This document shows, one piece after another, positions 7,001 to 7,731 of a DNA stretch of 7,731 nt. The position numbers and the translations under genes were made by a program. Below the pieces are notes generated by a model. It was not told where the DNA came from. It saw only the letters and a list, made by a program, of their open reading frames with translations, and ran no database searches. The first letter of the stretch is position 1, and every line of letters begins with the position of its first letter. Location of the stretch: contig CAYMRB010000466.1 in assembly GCA_964392615.1 (NCBI GenBank), positions 1-7,731 on the forward strand, in the 5' to 3' direction. Source of the DNA: CAYMRB01 sp964392615 (GTDB lineage: Bacteria > Planctomycetota > UBA8108).

Positions 7001-7731
7001 CTCGTTCGCGACGTTTTCGATCTCGACGTCGACGGCAAACCGCGCCGAACGCAGCGCGTCGTCGAGGTCGGTGTGGACGAAGTAGTCGCGAATGCGCACG
7101 TCCTCCGTCGACCACAGGTACACGTCGCGGAAGATTCCGCTGAGCCGCCAGAAGTCCTGGCACTCGAGATACGAGCCGTCGCTGTATCGATAGACCTCGG
7201 CAGCGAGGACGTTCGGGCCGTCGCGCCGAAGGTGCTTCGTGATGTCGAATACGGCCGGCGTGCGGCTGCCCTGGCTGTAGCCCACCTCGTTGCCGTTGAC
7301 CCACAGATAGAACGCCGAGTCGACGCCGTCGAACTGCAGGAACACGCGTCGGCTCTTCCACGACTGCGGCACCGTGAATGTCGTGCGATACGATCCGACC
7401 GGATTGCGTGTCGCGGTGTTCGTGTAGCCCGCCGGCGGATCGCCCATCACGCGGGGCGGATCCTTGCGGAACGGGTACGGTTGGTTGGCGTAAACCGGCA
7501 CACCGTAGCCCTGAGTCTGCCAATTCCCCGGCACGGTGATCTCGTCCCACGCGCCGACGTCATACCCCGGCTGCCAGAAGAGCGCCGGGCGGTGGTCGGG
7601 ATCCGGCGACCAGCGGAATTTCCACTGGCCCGTTAGCGATTGACGCCACGGCGTCGCGCCGGGTTTGCCGGCGAGCGCGCCGGCGCGCTCGGGATACGGC
7701 AGCGAGGTCGCGCGCGGCAGCTCCTTGCCGC
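4073..7731 (-). CDS. lacZ: LacZ-type GH2 beta-galactosidase with LamG domain inserted in the catalytic barrel (5' end off window)
   Basis: The frame stays open from the right edge to TAG at 4073-4075 (1,218 visible residues), so the start and any signal peptide lie outside. The GTG at 7532-7534 is internal: conserved GH2 sequence (LTGQWKFRWSPD, DEITVPGNW) lies upstream of it. Order: sugar-binding domain (to about 7110; VNGNEVGYSQGSR, FWRLSGIFRDVYLW), Ig-like domain (to about 6770), TIM barrel, Ig-like DUF4981-type domain (about 5340-5010) and C-terminal Bgal_small_N domain (about 4960-4076). The acid/base is Glu in SLGNEAG (6374-6376) and the nucleophile Glu in LCEYAHAMGNS (6185-6187), equivalents of E. 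coli Glu461 and Glu537. Metal ligands in NIESHGM (Glu 6512-6514, His 6506-6508) and equivalents of Trp568 (IWDWVDQ), Phe601/Asn604 (NFCIN, about 5381-5395) and Trp999 (GGDNSW, 4154-4156) are kept. It should hydrolyse beta-galactosides; the natural substrate could be an oligosaccharide rather than lactose, so the symbol marks family only. Confidence 0.96.
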   Translation of the reverse strand, partial: GKELPRATSLPYPERAGALAGKPGATPWRQSLTGQWKFRWSPDPDHRPALFWQPGYDVGAWDEITVPGNWQTQGYGVPVYANQPYPFRKDPPRVMGDPPAGYTNTATRNPVGSYRTTFTVPQSWKSRRVFLQFDGVDSAFYLWVNGNEVGYSQGSRTPAVFDITKHLRRDGPNVLAAEVYRYSDGSYLECQDFWRLSGIFRDVYLWSTEDVRIRDYFVHTDLDDALRSARFAVDVEIENVANEPRAFALTAELVDATGTAVVRTEATKREVRGDGATTLTVAKTVHGPALWSAETPNLYRLVLTLTDDAGRVIEATGCDVGFRKVEIRGGQLLVNNQPVLMKGSNRHEHDPETGHAVSLESMIRDIELMKRFNLNAVRTCHYPDDPRWYELCNRYGLYVVDEANIESHGMGYGKESLAKDPTWREAHLDRIRRMVERDKNHPSIITWSLGNEAGNGVNFYAAYDWIKARDPSRPVQYERSGLDRNTDIYCPMYAGINHIVRYASKKQERPLILCEYAHAMGNSVGNLQDYWDAIESHDHLQGGFIWDWVDQGLWAPVPTGYRVKDRSGRGVGALVVGRVIPDVGVLGPVVVDTDERLNITGALTLEGVVRGKHASQHAPLITRGDHQYLLRLDQSGAEFTLHRGTWIPLRAKYDELRLGDGDNRLTAVYDGRQMFLYANGREVARRELKGPFDASEAAVHIGRNSDHLGRVCTLPIRAARVWERALSPDEVKNVAARKRDGLVLEFDLARVDGEEVRLGRGDRYLAYGGDFADVPNSGNFCINGLIHSDRRPNPHLWEVKKVYQDLRVEAVDVLAGKLRVHNEHFFADLDRFEAGWTLRTDGKVARSGKLGRLSVAPRTSREIAVPIATVPLDGRREHLLTVWFALAEDTAWAPAGHRIAWDQFRLPIDAEGAPPQVAKKTPAVQLAPSDDAYTLSGEGFAAVIRRDDAALTSYRVGGVERLAAPLAPNFWKVPNDNQYRNSYVSRLGAWRQAAAKRQLKKISAVTRQDGAVVVSARFELPGAKSKHTLTYTGARDGAAAVAAAYEPGRVGRGKKIPLLPRFGMTMALPKRFDSVEWYGRGPHESYRDRKTGAEIAVWSTTVEGLLHPYVRPQDLANRTDVRWVRFSDPSGDRAGIEVRASGTDATPLCFSAWPFTADDLSRATHDYELPRRDEITLHIDHELHGVGGDNSWGARTHAQYTLPGDKPYRYSFTLVPVR
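5441..6067 (-). other. LamG/concanavalin A-like domain inserted within the GH2 catalytic domain
   Basis: Between WDWVDQGLW (ending at 6068) and YLAYGGDF (starting at 5440) the galactosidase carries about 209 residues where E. coli LacZ has a loop of roughly a dozen. The insert has LamG/Laminin_G_3 features in the expected order: an opening strand NITGALTLEGVVRG, central strands LTAVYDGRQMFLYANGREV, then IGRNSD, and the closing motif ARVWERALSPDEV (about 5535-5580). Such folds often bind carbohydrate or stabilise neighbouring domains. The frame is continuous across both junctions and base composition looks the same, so it is an integral domain, not a recent insertion. Boundaries are approximate. 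Confidence 0.82.

Noticed and set aside
7532..7534. GTG as the start of the galactosidase
   Set aside because: It is an internal valine in TVPGNW. The frame stays open upstream with conserved GH2 sequence to the window edge, so the true start is outside.
5852..7636. Long plus-strand open frame (594 codons) opposite the galactosidase, next to another at 4139-5845 (568 codons)
   Set aside because: Both are antisense to a gene with unambiguous GH2 domains and catalytic residues. Their products are Arg/Ala/Val/Asp-rich with no recognisable motif, as expected for the complement of a high-GC coding frame.

Overview
This is a high-GC bacterial window holding three protein-coding genes, two of them cut by the window edges. 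The layout is: a minus-strand secreted S41 (carboxy-terminal processing) protease with a HEAT-like repeat front end (1-2127, C-terminus missing); a 253-bp divergent intergenic region; a plus-strand YifB/ComM-family AAA+ ATPase (2381-4021); a 51-bp convergent gap; and a minus-strand LacZ-type GH2 beta-galactosidase (4073-7731, N-terminus missing). All three read through without a frameshift. No RNA gene, mobile element, CRISPR array or long repeat was seen.

The organism is probably a high-GC Gram-negative with an elaborate secreted-protein and glycan-degrading repertoire. A Planctomycetota member or a similar soil or aquatic lineage fits best, judged from the HEAT-plus-CTP protease architecture and a large GH2 enzyme with a LamG-type module. 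This is inference from architecture only; no taxonomic marker is present.

The genes do not form an operon. The protease and yifB are transcribed divergently from a shared regulatory region that holds one plausible promoter on each strand. YifB and the galactosidase converge. Their likely roles are unrelated: envelope protein processing, a DNA-remodelling helicase of the transformation/recombination type, and galactoside hydrolysis.

The most noteworthy feature is the galactosidase. A concanavalin A-like (LamG) domain of about 210 residues is spliced into its catalytic TIM barrel, between the segments equivalent to E. coli LacZ Trp568 and Phe601/Asn604. Every active-site residue I could align remains in place. 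I found no convincing undescribed multi-gene system; apart from these architectures the window looks like ordinary chromosome.
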